Shown here: piece by piece, positions 10,387 through 20,592 of the stretch
Layout: every line of letters begins with the position of its first letter
How positions within the stretch are numbered: position 1 is the stretch's first letter
From: Lotus japonicus
Taxonomy: Eukaryota; Streptophyta; Magnoliopsida; Fabales; Fabaceae
DNA length: 64,000 bases
Assembly (NCBI RefSeq): GCF_012489685.1
Contig: NC_080043.1
Location: 39,943,127-40,007,126 of the forward strand
Reading direction: 5' to 3'
Notes under the pieces: model-generated
The model's database searches: none
Seen by the model: the letters and a program-made list of their open reading frames with translations, nothing else
Told to the model about the DNA's origin: nothing
Translations under genes and position numbers: made by a program

Positions 10387-13300
10387 TCACTCTGGACAAA
10401 AGTCCATGTTTAGATTTTTCAGAATAAAATTAAATCTATCCTCTACTAAGGGCTTTGTAAAGATATCTGCCCATTGATGGTCAGTATCAACAAACTTCAG
10501 AAGAAGTACGCCCTTCTGTACATAATCTCTAATAAAGTGATACTTTACCTCAATGTGCTTTGCCCTTGAATGCAAGATAGGATTCTTACTCAATGAGATT
10601 GCAGCAGTGTTATCACAATAGATTGGGATATTGCTCTCAAGGATCTAATAATCCTCCAGCTGATGTTTCATCCAGAGCATCTGAGTGCTGCATATTGCTG
10701 CTGAGATATATTCTGCCTCTGCAGTTGATAGTGCAATGGTTGATTGCCTCTTGCTTGCCCATGAGACTAGATTGCTTCCTAGAAATTGACAATTTCCAGA
10801 AGTACTTTTTCTCTCTGTTCTATCTCCAGCATAATCAGCATCACAATAACCTGAAAGCTTATATTCTGATGTTTTCTTATACATCAAGCCAAGGTTAGTG
10901 GTGCCTTTCAGATACCTTAGGATCCTCTTAACAACAGTTAAGTGGGTTTCCCTTGGATCTGATTGGAATCGAGCACATAAATGAACACTAAATAGTATGT
11001 CTGGCCTAGATGCAGTTAAGTATAGAAGTGAACCTATCATGCCACGATAGAGCTTCTGACATACTTTACCACTTTTATCTTCTTTCTCCAGAATGCATGT
11101 AGGATGCATTGGAGTCTTGGCCACTGTAGATTCCAGCATATTGAACTTCTTCAGAAGTTCTTTAGTGTACTTGCTCTGATGGATATATGTTCCTTCTGGT
11201 GTTTGATCAACTTGTATTCCCAGAAAGTACTTTAATTCTCCCATCATACTCATCTCAAATTCAGCCTGCATCATCTCAGAAAATTCTTTGCATAGAGATT
11301 GATTAGCAGAACCAAATATAATATCATCAACATAAATTTGCACAATTAAGATATCATCTTTATAAGTCTTGCAAAAAAGAGTTGTATCTACTTTACCCCT
11401 TACAAACTCATTCTCCAGAAGGAATGAGCTAAGTCTCTCATACCATGCTCTGGGAGCTTGCTTCAGACCGTAGAGTGATTTCTTCAATTTGAACACATAG
11501 TCTGGTTTCTTTTCATCTTCAAAACCTGGGGGTTGATGAACATAGACTTCTTCTGAGATATAACCATTTAGGAAGGCACTCTTTACGTCCATCTGATGTA
11601 GAACTATATTGTGATTTACTGAGAAGGAGATCAACAGTCTGATTGCCTCCAGTCTTGCTACCGGAGCAAATGTTTCAGTGTAGTCTATTCCTTCCTGCTG
11701 GCTGTAGCCTTGAGCAACTAGCCTTGCCTTGTTTCTGACTACATCTCCTTTCTCATTCAGCTTGTTTCTGAATACCCATTTCGTTCCAATAACATGGACA
11801 CTCTCAGGCTTCTTCACTAAGCTCCAAACATCGTTCTTGGAAAATTGATTCAGTTCTTCTTCCATGGCCAGAATCCAATCCTTGTCCTGAAGAGCTTCAT
11901 CTATGGACTTGTGTTCAATTAAGGACACCAATCCTTTCAGACTCAGCAAGGTCTCTTCAGAGGGTCTGAAGGCAGATCTGGTTCTGACTGGTTCGTCTTT
12001 GTTGCCCAGAATCAATTCCTTAGGGTGAGCTGCAGTGATTCTGCTCTTCTTCAGAGTTTGTGAGTTAGAGGGACCAGCTTCTTCCTCTGGTTCATCTTCC
12101 TCTGGCTCAGCTTCCTCTGGAGCTTTGCCTTTGTCAGAAACATTAATGCTTAAATCTGCAAACTTTTCAACTAGCTTTGACTGGTCAGAGTCAAGCTTAT
12201 CATCAAATCTAACATGAATAGATTCTTCAATAGTCTTAGCATCGGTATTATAAAATCTAAAACCTTTAGATCTATCAGAATAACCAAGTAATAGACACTT
12301 AGAAGACTTAGCATCAAATTTATGCAATCTATCCTTAGTATTGAGAACATAACAAACACAGCCAAAAGGATGAAAATAAGAAATGTTGGGTTTTATGTTC
12401 TTCCACAATTCATAAGGAGTCTTATTCAGAATTGGTCTCACAGAGATTCTGTTCTGAATGTAACATGCTGTATTTACTGCCTCTGCCCAAAAGTGCTTAG
12501 CCATGCCAGTTTCTTGGAGCATGGTTCTAGCCATCTCCTGAAGAGTTCTGTTCTTCCTCTCAACAACACCATTTTGTTGAGGAGTTCTGGGACAAGAGAA
12601 ATCATGTGCAATTCCATAGGAATCAAACAGACTCTCAAACTTGTCATTCTCAAACTCTCCACCATGGTCACTTCTGACACGCACAATCCTACAAGCCTTC
12701 TCGTTTTGCACTTGAGCAATGAAGGTAGAGAACACAGCATGAGACTCATCCTTGCGGGTTAGAAACTTTACCCATGTCCAGCGGCTATAGTCATCAACGA
12801 TAACCATCCCATATCTCTTGCCACCTATAGACTCAGTTTTCACTGGTCCAAAAAGGTCGATATGCAGAAGTTCCAACGGCCTTGAGGTTGAGACAACATT
12901 CTTTGCCTTGAAAGGGACTTTTGTGAATTTGCCTTTCTGACATGCTTCACAAAGAGCGTCTGAAGCGAACTTCAGATTGGGTAAGCCCCTGACAAGGTTT
13001 AGCTTGCTCAGCTGAGAAATCTTTCTCATACTGGCATGCCCTAACCGTCTATGCCATACCCACTGCTCTTCATTAACAGACAGAAGGCACTTCACATTCT
13101 GAGCCTCCAACTCAGATAATCTGATCTTATAAATGTTGTTCTTCCTCTTGCTGTTAAACAGAACAGAGCCATCGATCTGACTTACAGCCCGGCAGGACTT
13201 TTGATTGAATATAACATCATAACCCTTGTCAGCTAATTGACTTATAGACAATAAGTTATGTGTTAAGCCGTCTACCAATAACACATTATCAATGCATGGA

Positions 13301-13535
13301 CTACTATCTACACAAATAGTACCAGTACCAATAATTTTACCCTTTTCATTTCCTCCGAAGCCAACTTCGCCTCCAGGCTTAAGTTTCAGCTCTCGGAACA
13401 TACGCTTTTCTCCCGTCATGTGACGCGAGCATCCACTGTCCAGATACCATGATTGGTGTTTCAGTGGAGCTATCAAGGATATCTGCAACATAGATAATCT
13501 TGTCCTTAGGTACCCACTTTCTGGGTCCTCTTTTG
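10387..13535 (-). pseudogene. pol of Copia element 1 (protease, integrase, RT, RNase H) with one in-frame stop
   Basis: In order on the minus strand: the aspartic protease site [13 protein letters not shown] (Asp codon at 13438-13440), the HHCC integrase zinc domain ([16 protein letters not shown]), the integrase core with D in [10 protein letters not shown] in VRSDHGGEF and E in [11 protein letters not shown] with YVDD at 11323-11334, and RNase H with CDADYAG and STAEAEY. All catalytic residues I can see are present. The frame has one stop, TAG at 10645-10647, where the family has Gln (CAG), cutting off the last 86 residues of RNase H including the HIEVKYHFIRD region. This frame is +1 relative to gag and is open from about 13,535, overlapping the end of the gag frame. 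Without readthrough the enzyme would lack the RNase H end. Confidence 0.9.
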
Positions 13536-15289
13536 TTAGTTACCCCAGAGGTTCTGATCACCTTGGGTGTCTCAACATAATATTTTAAAGGAATATTTGC
13601 ATGATATTTAGTCATAGAGAAAGATCCCTTTTTAAGAGGGTTTTTAGCAACTTTAGCAGGTACAGGATTAGGCAATATGGTACCAGAGGGAACAAAGCAT
13701 TCATACAAGGATTTAGCTTTAGACACAGAAGGCTCATTTCTAATTGGTTTAGAATAGCCAATGCCATGCATTCCATTTCTGCTTACGCCATAGATCATTG
13801 AAGCCATCAAGCTTCTATCCACGCTTTTAGCTAGGAATCTTTGAAAAAACTTTTCATACTTAGATTCATTTCTACAATCAGAGGCATCACAGGCAACAAT
13901 TTCTTCTAACTTAGCAATCTGGTTCTTAAGCACAGAGTTAGAATTTACCAAAGCATGATTTTCATTTTTCAAATCAGAAATAATTTTCTCATGTTCAGAA
14001 GGAGTCTTGGAGACAGCAGATAAGTTCTTTTTCAACTTTTTATGCTTAGACAATAAAGAGTTATACTTATCCATGATATCAGACAAAGCATGTTTCAGTT
14101 CAGAGGTAGAGAAGGAAGCGAATACCTCATTTTCATCGTCTGAGTTAGGATCTCCTTCTGATTCTGAGTCAGAGTCAACAGCTTCCTTTGACTCTGCTTC
14201 CTTGTCTTTGACAATTGCCATGAGTCCTTGGACTTCACCATCAGAGTCAACATCCTCTGACTCTGATTCATCAAATGTCACCATCAGACTCTTCTTCGTC
14301 TTGAAGTGCTTCTTTGGCTTCTTGTCTTTCTTCAACTTTGGACAATCACTTTTGTAGTGCCCAGATTATTTGCACTCAAAACATGTGACTTCCTTGATTG
14401 AAGACTTCTTCTGGCCTGAGGACTCATACTTTCCTTTTGCCTTTCCAGAGCCTTTGAACTTGCTCTGCCTGTGCTTCCAGATGCGGTTGAGTCTCTTGGA
14501 GATCAGAGTCAGCTCATCTTCATCAGAATCTTCTGATGCTTCTTCAGATTCTTCTTCTTCAGCTTGAAGAGCCTTTGACTTCTCAACCTTAGCCTTTTCA
14601 GATTTGGATTTCAAGGCTATGGACTTTTTCCTCAGATCTTGCATCTCTGAGCGCTTCAGCTCATGGCATTTCAAAATGCTGATGAGTTCTTCTAAACTCA
14701 TATTCTCAACGTCTCTCGTGAGCTCTATTGAAGTCACCAAAGGCATCCAACTTTCAGGAAGACACCTGATGACCCTTATGACATGATCTTTTGTTGTGTA
14801 GCTCTTGTTGAGAGGTCGTATGCCAGCTACAAGCAATTGAAATCTGGAGAACATTTCTTCAATGGACTCATTTGGCTCCATGATGAAGGATTCATACTTT
14901 TGGATCAAAGACAATGCCTTTGATTCTTTGACTTTCTTGTTTCCTTCATGAGACATCTTCAGAGATTCAAAAATGCCTTTAGCAAACTCACGATCTGTAA
15001 TCTTCTGGTACTCTTCATAGGAAATAGCACTTAGAAGAATTGCTCTTGCTTTGTGATGTTGTGAGTACAGCTTCTTTTGATCTGCAGTCATCTCTGACCT
15101 TGGGATCTTCTTGCCATCTGCATCAACTGGACGCTCGTAGCCATCCACAATAATATCCCAGAGATCTGCATCGAAACCCAGAAAGAAACTTTCCAGTCTA
15201 TCTTTCCAATATTCGAACCTTTGACCGTCGAACATAGGAGGCTTTGCATTGTAACCATCTCTTTGAGTTTCACTGGTGGTGGCAGCCAT
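13379..15289 (-). pseudogene. gag of Copia element 1 with a stop inside the zinc knuckle
   Basis: Starts MAATTSETQRDGYNAKPPMF, a typical Copia gag N-terminus with FEYWKDRLESFF and the UBN2-like core (ALSLIQKYESF, IEEMFSRFQLLVAGIRPL, VIRCLPESWMPLV). The zinc knuckle is split: CFEC is followed by a TAA at 14366-14368, where the expected residue is Gln (CAA), then SGHYKSDC. After the stop the same frame stays open to 13379. It encodes an acidic Ser/Asp/Glu region, a coiled coil (LSKHKKLKKNLSAVS) and a conserved tail before the protease overlap. One point mutation therefore interrupts an otherwise complete gag of about 637 codons. Its product would coat the RNA and form the virus-like particle. 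Confidence 0.9.
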
Positions 15290-15347
15290 TGTTTTTCACA
15301 CCGGCCCGGATCACTGAACACTGTTAGGTGTGTTAATCAGAACTTGC

Positions 15348-15359
15348 GCTCTGATACCA
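15348..15359 (-). other. Primer binding site of Copia element 1
   Basis: TGGTATCAGAGC on the element strand, two bases inside the 5' LTR. This is the standard plant complement to the 3' end of initiator tRNA-Met and confirms which LTR is 5'. Confidence 0.95.
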
Positions 15360-15361
15360 AT

Positions 15362-16571
15362 TGAAGGTATGAAAAACGGTAGAAAGGGGGGGTTTGAATA
15401 ACGTTTTCAGTACAAAACTTCCACCTTAAAGATTTTGACAAATCTTTCGAGAACTTAAGTGCTAAAGATAAGAGATAGAGAAGCACACAAGGATTTTATC
15501 CTGGTTCACTTGATAAATCACTCAAGCTACTCCAGTCCACCCGTTAAGGTGATTTCTTCCTTCTTAGAATGAAGGCAATCCACTAATCAGGTAAGAGTTA
15601 CAACTGCACTTGAAACCTACAAGTGACTAACAATTACACTGACTTAGCTCACACTAAGATTCACTCTCTTAGTCTTCTCTAGGATCCGATCAACCTTGAT
15701 CTCCTAAAGGAACTAAACAAACTGTTTATCAAAGAATTGTTTACAAGAGATTTGCTTCTAAAAAGCTAATAGTAAACTCAATGAATTTCAGATGAAAGAA
15801 AGCTTAGAATATTTTGAATATGTCTTGCGCGTATGTATTGCTTCTCTTAGCCGCTTCTTTCAATCTTCAGCCTCTATATATACTCCAAGGATTAGGGTTG
15901 AGCGTTGCATGGGAAATGCTACCGTTGGAGGGCAGTTCTGGAAAATCCAGCTTCTGCTGTGGCTGAGAACGTTAGGTAGGTCGTCAGGAAGGTACACTTG
16001 CTTTTGTACTTGGATAGCGACTTGACCTTTTAACCTAGGAGACTTCTGATCAGGGGAATACTTCATATTGGAACTTGTGAAGCCGGTTGATCAGAGTCAG
16101 AGGGAAAGCACAGATCCTCTGACCATTGTATCTTCTGATTCTGAACTCAGAGGGAAGAACATGGCCTTCAGAGTTTCTTGCTTCTGGACTTCAGAGTTTC
16201 CACTATTCAGCTTCTGGATCTTCAGAGTCTTCTACACCATCAGAACATCTGAACCTTCAGTGTTTCTTGGTTATCAGAACTTCTGGATCTTTAGAGCTTC
16301 TAGCGACTGAGTCCACATCAGAGTTTGTATAGCTTCAGAACTTCTGAAGCTTTTCCACTGTTCATACTGAACATGGTGAATGCGAAAGCGTTGCTTGGGT
16401 TACTCTTTATACACAGTGCTTCTGATTTGTGTGAGATTGAGTTGAGGTCAGAGCCTGTAAATAGCACACTCAGAAAAACACGTTAGAGTACCACAATTGT
16501 TCATATCAAAAGGTTAACTTGTAATCATCAAAACATAGAGTTGTACTACTAGATCAAAACTTGATCTTACA
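15362..16571 (-). repeat. 5' LTR of Copia element 1
   Basis: It matches the 3' LTR in length (1,210 bp) and at all but two positions seen. It starts transcription of the element and is followed by the primer binding site. Outside it lies the TTTTT target copy (16572-16576). Confidence 0.95.
15875..15882 (-). promoter_or_regulatory. TATA box of the Copia element 1 promoter
   Basis: TATATATA in the context GGAGTATATATAGAGG on the element strand, inside the 5' LTR. Start of the R region would be about 30 bases further, near 15,845. The same box is at 5017-5024 in the 3' LTR. Confidence 0.55.
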
Positions 16572-16576
16572 TTTTT

Positions 16577-16848
16577 GTCTTTTGATAAAAAAAATATATA
16601 ATGTTTTAATTTGACGCTAGTTATTATGAAAAGGCTTTTGTTTTTTCATTCAAATGATTTGATTATCATGTATGATATAACTCAGGAAACCTAAACTTAA
16701 TATTACTGTAATAAAGTACCTGATTTGGACGGTTGGAACTTGATTCCTCAGTTACAAAAGACATGAGACCCAGCAACAGAGATCTTCTTTCAGAAAAGGA
16801 ATAGCGACCAAGGATTGGGTAAATGGTTCTAACCGTTCAAGCTATAAC
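16577..16848. other. Short host or older-repeat spacer between two LTR insertions
   Basis: Between the TTTTT target copy of element 1 and the solo LTR there are 272 bases of AT-rich sequence. No ORF of note, no terminal repeats and no known RNA gene were seen. Confidence 0.6.
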
Positions 16849-17564
16849 TGAGATGTAAGTAAAAAACACAAGAAAGGGGGGGGATTTGAATTGTGTCCTT
16901 TAAAACTAAGTTTTTTCGAAAAGAATATATGTGCTGTGGTTCAGATTTGACTATGGATCACTCAAGAGTTCTGAATCTAGAGAGAAATAAATGAAGAAAT
17001 TTGACTCTTTAAGGTTCTAGGTTCTTTCTCTATTTCAGCAGATTTGGTGGTTAAGTATTTAACACTTAAGGAATTTCTTCTTTGAGCTTGAAGAGCTTTG
17101 AATGCTTAGAAGAATGAAGAAATGAATGCTTTGATGTGCTTTTTCTTTTTGCTGTTCGACTCTTATCATCTTCTTTCTTCAACTCTGCCTTAAATACTTG
17201 CTTGCAATTGGTGTAGCCGTTGTGAGATAAATCTGGCCGTTGTTATAGCCGTTGTGTGATGAGATATGGTCGTTGATTCAAATACCTCGGTTGGTAGATG
17301 CATTGAATGCATGCAGCTGTTCAAGTCTATCCTTTAGCTTAAAAGGTGATGTTTGTCAGCTAGTAGGTGACAATAGACTTTGGCTACTTTTCCGACATGA
17401 GACAATTGGGAAATATGATGTTGACATGTTGGTATTTTCCCTCGTTGGTCAGCGAGCTTTAAGGAAAGAGATAGTCTCATTTAAATCCTTAACATTTGGT
17501 TGCGTTCTGACTTTATCTTTGGCGCTTAGAATTTTGTCTTCAACTTTTCTGAATGATGAGCTTG

Positions 17565-17633
17565 CATTGACTGTGAGAAGCAAATGTGCCTTGACTTGTG
17601 TTGTATGCATGCCAGACAGTCTTGCTAGCTCTG
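17565..17633. repeat. 69-bp direct repeat, left copy
   Basis: Starts CATTGACTGTGAGAAGC and ends near CTTGCTAGCTCTG. The same sequence with three mismatches is at 20355-20423. It belongs to the solo LTR and borders the nested Gypsy-type LTR. It is far too long for a retrotransposon target duplication. Confidence 0.9.
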
Positions 17634-18909
17634 TGCTCAAAGTTTTGAGCTTTTTGTAAAACTGTCCGTTTTTCCTGATTTCTCTGTTGGGTTATCTTCC
17701 TTACGTGCCCAAGAGCCTAAAACCTCCGTCAGTATTCGCCGATTGTGATCGAGTTGTCCAGGATCTGAAAAACTGATTCAAAACCCTTTTTGCGCACATT
17801 TTGAAACTTTACTGTTGAAAAGTCGTAATCTGACTTCGTGCCTTTAGGATTAGTTGTCACGGATGTCGTTAGGATCATTGCTGTCAAATTTGTTTTCCGA
17901 ACTGATAACTTTGAGGTTTTGAGCTTTTATTTTGGACCAAAACGCCCCTGAACAGCCGTATTTCGATCCGATTGTCCGAAAATTGTTCCGACAGTTTCTT
18001 TGCCTTAGTTTTACCCTAAAACTACCTTGTAAACAGATTTGATCGAAGAAAAAGAGCCGGAGCCCTTTTTCCTTTTTGGCCGAGAGCTTGTAGTGTTGGG
18101 GGGTTTTCATTTTCGAAAACTTGTCTTTTCGCATCCGATTGATGTATTCTGAAGCTTTAATGCTTTGTCTATCGTTTATGAGTTGTATTGTGATCGAACT
18201 AATCGATTTTGTTTGGATTCTGCTTTGTTTTTCTCCGAGGTTCAGTTGAAGGAACTTTGGGATCTTCAGAGCATTTGAGTGAAGGAACCTTTGATTGCGA
18301 GGCTGGAACAGCTCGAGGTTAGGGCAACTTACTATTAGCTATGACTGCATGATAGGCGTCGATGAATTCGACTTATGCTTTATGTTGATATTGTTTATGA
18401 TGATGAGTTATTGTTATGATTGTTTTCATAACTTATGTTATTGATGTTGTCTATAACTTATGATGTTGAGATGTTGTTGAATGGTGCGTTCTGACGCGAC
18501 TTCGGAGTGGGGATTCATTGATCTGGTGATCTTTGATATTTCGGGTTGGATGAACAACCCTAGGCAAGTTCAAACTTGGGTTTTGAGACTTAGCCATTTG
18601 TTCGTATTCTTAGACTTTCCCCGGGAAATTTCTTTTGGGTGGTTGGTCTTTGGAAACTTAGAATGATTAGACTTTCGAAAACTAAAGACTTGGGAAACTT
18701 AGACTTTGAGAAATAAACTCATAACTTGACTAATTCGAATTGAAACAATTTCTATTAACGTTTAAGCATAGGAAAACTGAAGGGGAAAACATTTACGAAA
18801 GACGGGGAAAAGTCGACTTCTGTTGTGGGTTTTGGATTTGGGGAAAGCCACTGAGGCGATCCATGGTGATGATTGAAAGTCACAGAGTATTCTCGTACTC
18901 TTGTTGTTG

Positions 18910-19121
18910 GAGTTGTGTTGTATTGACCGACACTAAACTCCCGAGTACTTTAGTACTCTTGTTGTTTGAGTTGTGTTGTATTGACAGACACTAACTCTTG
19001 GGGTTTGTTATTCGAGTTGTGTTGTATTGACCGACACTAACTCTTGGGTTTTGGTTGTTGGAGTTGTGTTGTATTGACCGACACTAACTCCGAGTTGTGT
19101 TGTATTGACCGACACTAACTC
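18910..19121. repeat. Tandem repeat, five copies of a GAGTTGTGTTGTATTGACC unit
   Basis: Five copies of a roughly 29-base core, GAGTTGTGTTGTATTGAC(C/A) plus GACACTAACT, are separated by variable spacers of about 0 to 28 bases. They lie in the Gypsy-type LTR, just before the hairpin array. Confidence 0.85.
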
Positions 19122-19203
19122 TTGGGTTTCGATATTGGGTTTGAGCTAAACACTTGTGTGGTGAGGACGATTCGATGTTTGGCTAACCATATTGCATCAA
19201 TCG

Positions 19204-19404
19204 GGTGAATAACGGGAATGGTTCACCTGTGCATCTCATGGTGAATAACGGGAATGGTTCACCAATGCATTAATGATGAATAACGGGAATGGTTCATCAT
19301 ACGGTGAATAACGGGAATGGTTCACCAAGGATGAATAACGGGAATGGTTCATCCATAGTGAAGAACGGGAATGCTTCACTTGTGGCGAACGGGAACGCGT
19401 CACA
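19204..19404. repeat. Array of seven hairpins with constant loop and covarying stems
   Basis: Seven units each form a 6-8 bp stem around a 10-base loop AACGGGAAYG. Stem arms: 19204-19209 with 19222-19227 (GGTGAA/TTCACC); 19239-19245 with 19258-19264; 19273-19280 with 19293-19300 (ATGATGAA/TTCATCAT); 19303-19308 with 19321-19326; 19329-19335 with 19348-19354 (GGATGAA/TTCATCC); 19357-19363 with 19374-19380 (AGTGAAG/CTTCACT); 19381-19387 with 19398-19404 (TGTGGCG/CGTCACA, one G-T). Stem bases change on both sides together while the loop is fixed. Confidence 0.9.
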
Positions 19405-20354
19405 ATCCGGATCATATTGATTGCATTTCACGCATACATTCATTCTGACTGGGATTGTGTGCTGTTTGATTTATTGAAGCATTGTTAGAGCCAATAACAT
19501 GCTAGGATTGCTTATATATATATATCAACATAAATATCTATACCCCTATCACATGTTGAGTGTATATCTACTTATTTCCGTGAGTTGACCCTAGCGCCTT
19601 GGCTTTGGTTTCATGTTTGTGTTTGGGCGGTCGGCCTGCTGCCAGATGTCGACGGTGGATTGGGTCTCGACGGTCTCTCCCTCGGGGGGGATCAGGTTTG
19701 AGTTGGTGGATCGACATGCCCCCACCGCTTGGGTGATCGATGTTGTGGGTCATCGAGTGACGTACCGGGGAAGGGTCATGGAGGACCGGACTGACGAGCG
19801 TGGACATCTGACGAAAGGAGTTCTACGACGCATGGAGCTGAGCTTCAACTTGCCGTCTTCAGTTCGTTGTGGACTCGGTTATGTGAGCAGTACTGGGAGG
19901 GTAGGTTTAGGCAGGCGTCATATTTTGTGTAGAGCTCTGATTCGTTTTGCTTTTGGGACAGGGTAGGTTCCCGACGCGTGGCTTTTCGTGTGGTTCTCTT
20001 ATTGAGGGATCACAGTGAGTTAGTCGGACCATAGGGGTCTTTGCTTAGGCCATTTTGAGGCCGACTTTCTACTAGTGGATTGTAATTACAACTTTCTCAC
20101 TCAAACTTCTGGGTCTGTATATATTTTCCTACGGGCACACCACTTTGGAGTCACTGCGAGTGCGCGTGACGTGGGAGTGCAGCTGAGACTGTACATGTTT
20201 ATATTTGTTGTACATCGGTTAGTTTAGTTGCTGGGTTATGTCTTTAATTTCTATCGCTTTCAGTTAAAGGAATCAAACGAAAAAAAAATACCTGTTTTTC
20301 GCGTAAAGTTTATTTTTGGTTACTAAAGTGACACCTGGAAATCGGGGTGTTACA

Positions 20355-20423
20355 CATTGACTGTGAGAAGCAAATGTGCCTTGACTTGTGTTGTATGCAT
20401 GCAAGACAGTCTTGCTAATTCTG
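20355..20423. repeat. 69-bp direct repeat, right copy
   Basis: Partner of 17565-17633. Starts CATTGACTGTGAGAAGC directly after the end of the Gypsy-type LTR. Three mismatches to the left copy. Confidence 0.9.
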
Positions 20424-20592
20424 AATCTTTTTCCCTTTTGGAGTGATTTGACGTTGAAGTACTTTGTTCAATTGAATATACTCTGGAATTCAAATTAATT
20501 GAAAAGCTTAGTTTACATTAAGGTGCTTCCAGATAAAAATTTTATTTTTTAAAATTAGATTTTAAAACGATATGATCCGTTTGAACTTAACA

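Larger units (their letters stand above)
4504..16571 (-). mobile_element. Full-length Sirevirus/SIRE-like Ty1-copia LTR retrotransposon (element 1)
   Basis: The element is 12,068 bp and oriented on the minus strand. Two 1,210-bp LTRs both run TG...CA. The target duplication is TTTTT (4499-4503 and 16572-16576). The order in transcription sense is 5' LTR, primer binding site, gag with zinc knuckle, protease, integrase, RT, RNase H, ORF3 (env-like), polypurine tract, 3' LTR. Integrase before RT makes it Copia, and the extra ORF after pol with a plant transposon protein domain points to the Sirevirus lineage. I see only two substitutions between the LTRs (near 4890/15748 and 5431/16289), so insertion is recent. 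Even so, gag and pol each carry one in-frame stop. A small complete-looking ORF lies antisense near the 3' end. With a substitution rate of about 1e-8 per site per year the LTR difference would mean on the order of 1e5 years or less. Confidence 0.95.
17634..20354 (-). mobile_element. Long Gypsy-type LTR nested in the solo LTR
   Basis: On the minus strand it begins TGTAACACCCCGATTTCC followed by GGTGTCACTTTAGTAACC, the start seen in long LTRs of plant Ty3-gypsy (Tekay/Del-like) elements. The opposite end is not certain; TGTGCTCAAAG near 17632-17634 on the plus strand would supply the TG/CA end. No gag-pol is present, so this is a solo LTR of about 2.7 kb. It has two tandem arrays (18910-19121 and 19204-19404). 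The five bases beyond each end (CTCTG or AGCTC on the left, CATTG on the right) do not match, which fits formation by recombination between two insertions. Confidence 0.6.
16849..20592 (-). mobile_element. Solo LTR related to Copia element 2, interrupted by a Gypsy-type LTR
   Basis: The left part begins TGAGATGTAAG and contains segments shared with the element 2 LTR (48725-50081): the G-run with TTTGAATTGTG, TTAAATACTTGCTTGC, GTCTATCCTTTAGCTT and GATGTTTGTCAGCTAGTAGG. The right part ends CGTTTGAACTTAACA, the same end as the element 2 LTR. Flanks are ATAAC (16844-16848) and GTAAC (20593-20597), a 4-of-5 target duplication. No internal coding region remains, so it is a solo LTR. The insert at about 17634-20354 is a different LTR. 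A 69-bp direct repeat on both sides of that insert is discussed among the findings. Confidence 0.75.

Noticed and set aside
18910..19404. Possible CRISPR-like array in the tandem repeats
   Set aside because: Eukaryotic LTR context, no constant repeat with unique spacers and no cas genes; the second block is explained better as hairpins.
19568..19966. ORFs of 79 and 117 codons on either strand
   Set aside because: They lie in the non-coding Gypsy-type LTR, overlap each other and have no recognisable domain.
17627..20359. Simple 5-bp target duplication for the Gypsy-type LTR
   Set aside because: The flanking 5-mers (CTCTG or AGCTC against CATTG) do not match; the 69-bp repeat needs another explanation.
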